Origin: Modestobacter altitudinis
Lineage (GTDB): Bacteria; Actinomycetota; Actinomycetes; Mycobacteriales; Geodermatophilaceae
DNA length: 64,000 nucleotides
NCBI RefSeq assembly: GCF_005930475.1
Contig: NZ_SJEW01000020.1
Span: 1 to 64,000, forward strand
Direction: 5' to 3'
Below the pieces are notes generated by a model. That model was given only the letters and a program-made list of their open reading frames with translations. It was not told where the DNA came from and ran no database searches. The first letter of the stretch is position 1, and every line of letters starts with the position of its first letter. Below, one piece after another: positions 63,324 to 64,000 of the stretch. Made by a program: the position numbers and the translations under genes.

Positions 63324-64000
63324 GTGACCGGCCACATGACCCCTGAGCAGTTCCGCCAGCACGGCCACGAGGTCGTGGACTGGATCGCCGACTACTGGAC
63401 GCGCATCGGCGACTTCCCGGTCCGCTCGCAGCTCTCCCCCGGTGACGTCCGCGCCTCGCTGCCGCCGACCGCGCCCGAGCAGGGCGAGCCGTTCGCCGCC
63501 GTCCTGGCCGACCTGGACCGGGTCGTGCTGCCCGGCGTCACCCACTGGCAGCACCCCGGCTTCTTCGGCTACTTCCCGGCCAACACCTCCGGCCCCTCCG
63601 TGCTCGGCGACCTGGTGTCCGCCGGCCTCGGCGTGCAGGGCATGTCCTGGGTGACCAGCCCGGCCGCCACCGAGCTCGAGCAGCACGTCATGGACTGGTT
63701 CGCCGACCTGATGGGCCTGCCCGAGTCCTTCCGCTCCACCGGCAGCGGCGGCGGGGTCGTCCAGGACTCCAGCTCCGGCGCCAACCTGGTAGCGCTGCTG
63801 GCCGCCCTGCACCGGGCCAGCAAGGGCGCGACCCTGCGGCACGGCGTCCGGCCCGAGGACCACACCGTCTACGTCTCCGCCGAGACGCACAGCTCGATGG
63901 AGAAGGCGGCCCGCATCGCCGGGCTGGGCACCGACGCCATCCGGATCGTCGAGGTCGACGGCGACCTGGCGATGAGCCCGCGCGCACTGGCCCAGCGGCT
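63324..64000 (+). CDS. PLP-dependent aromatic-L-amino-acid decarboxylase family protein (5' part; runs off the window)
   Basis: An open frame from a GTG to the window end with no stop encodes about 225 residues of a group II PLP decarboxylase: MTPEQFRQHGHEVVDWIADYW, HPGFFGYFPANTSGPSVLGDLVSAGLGVQGMSW, SPAATELEQHVMDWFADLMGLP, VVQDSSSGANLVALLAALHRAS and YVSAETHSSMEKAARIAGLG. The PLP-lysine region lies beyond the window. Substrate may be tryptophan, tyrosine, Dopa or phenylalanine. An ATG at 63336 is an alternative start. Confidence 0.9.
   Translation, partial: MTGHMTPEQFRQHGHEVVDWIADYWTRIGDFPVRSQLSPGDVRASLPPTAPEQGEPFAAVLADLDRVVLPGVTHWQHPGFFGYFPANTSGPSVLGDLVSAGLGVQGMSWVTSPAATELEQHVMDWFADLMGLPESFRSTGSGGGVVQDSSSGANLVALLAALHRASKGATLRHGVRPEDHTVYVSAETHSSMEKAARIAGLGTDAIRIVEVDGDLAMSPRALAQR

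Overview
The window is very GC-rich (low 70s percent by eye), with strong G/C bias at third codon positions, many GTG starts and ATGA/GTGA stop-start overlaps. It carries actinobacterial marker genes: an SsgA-like sporulation/division protein, a phosphatidylinositol-mannoside (PIM) synthesis cluster, PdtaR, DUF6167/DUF948 proteins and an RskA-type anti-sigma factor. The content and intergenic repeats suggest a Geodermatophilaceae-like actinobacterium (Blastococcus, Modestobacter or Geodermatophilus). That assignment is inference; no 16S gene is present.

Positions 1-35,400 are a chromosomal core on the minus strand. From high to low coordinates they read thrS, a HIT protein, pgsA, PIM acyltransferase, pimA, a LemA-like protein, pdxS, pdxT, yebC, ruvC, ruvA, ruvB, yajC, secD, secF, apt, rel, a metallo-beta-lactamase-fold hydrolase, hisS, an aldo/keto reductase, aspS, rarA, DUF948, DUF6167, alaS, a proline-rich protein, ruvX, mltG, aroE and a prepilin peptidase cut by the window edge. 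Much of this order matches the Rv2614c-Rv2551c region of Mycobacterium tuberculosis as I remember it. Plus-strand insertions are an aldo/keto reductase, an AbiEi/DUF559 protein between two copies of a 72-bp palindrome, a peptidyl-prolyl isomerase and a methyltransferase.

Positions 35,500-45,200 hold a MOSC protein, an HNH nuclease, tRNA-Val(CAC), an ECF sigma/anti-sigma pair, the SsgA-like gene, a tRNA-Gly/Cys/Val cluster, small conserved proteins, coaE, a small orphan ORF between two hairpin repeats, rpsA, a methyltransferase and a probable aminoglycoside 2'-N-acetyltransferase. Positions 45,200-51,200 look like an accessory catabolic locus: LigA/LigB ring-cleavage dioxygenase subunits, a citryl-CoA-lyase-like enzyme and a CaiB/BaiF CoA-transferase face an amidohydrolase and an IclR regulator across a divergent promoter region.

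Positions 51,200-64,000 hold polA, a thioesterase, a GNAT protein, a branched-chain-amino-acid-type ABC transporter (livH, livM, livG, livF), two small genes, a lipoprotein substrate-binding protein whose two halves are in reversed order (a circular permutation), pdtaR, an unusual short tRNA with a CAA anticodon, and the start of a PLP-dependent decarboxylase.

Intergenic DNA is short; no gene-free gap exceeds about 300 bp. Several gaps carry repeats: mini-ORF leader elements that tile exactly between neighbouring genes, 72-bp and about 53-bp palindromes, and a third family near iclR/polA and the tRNA-Leu. I saw no transposase, integrase, phage gene, CRISPR array or rRNA.
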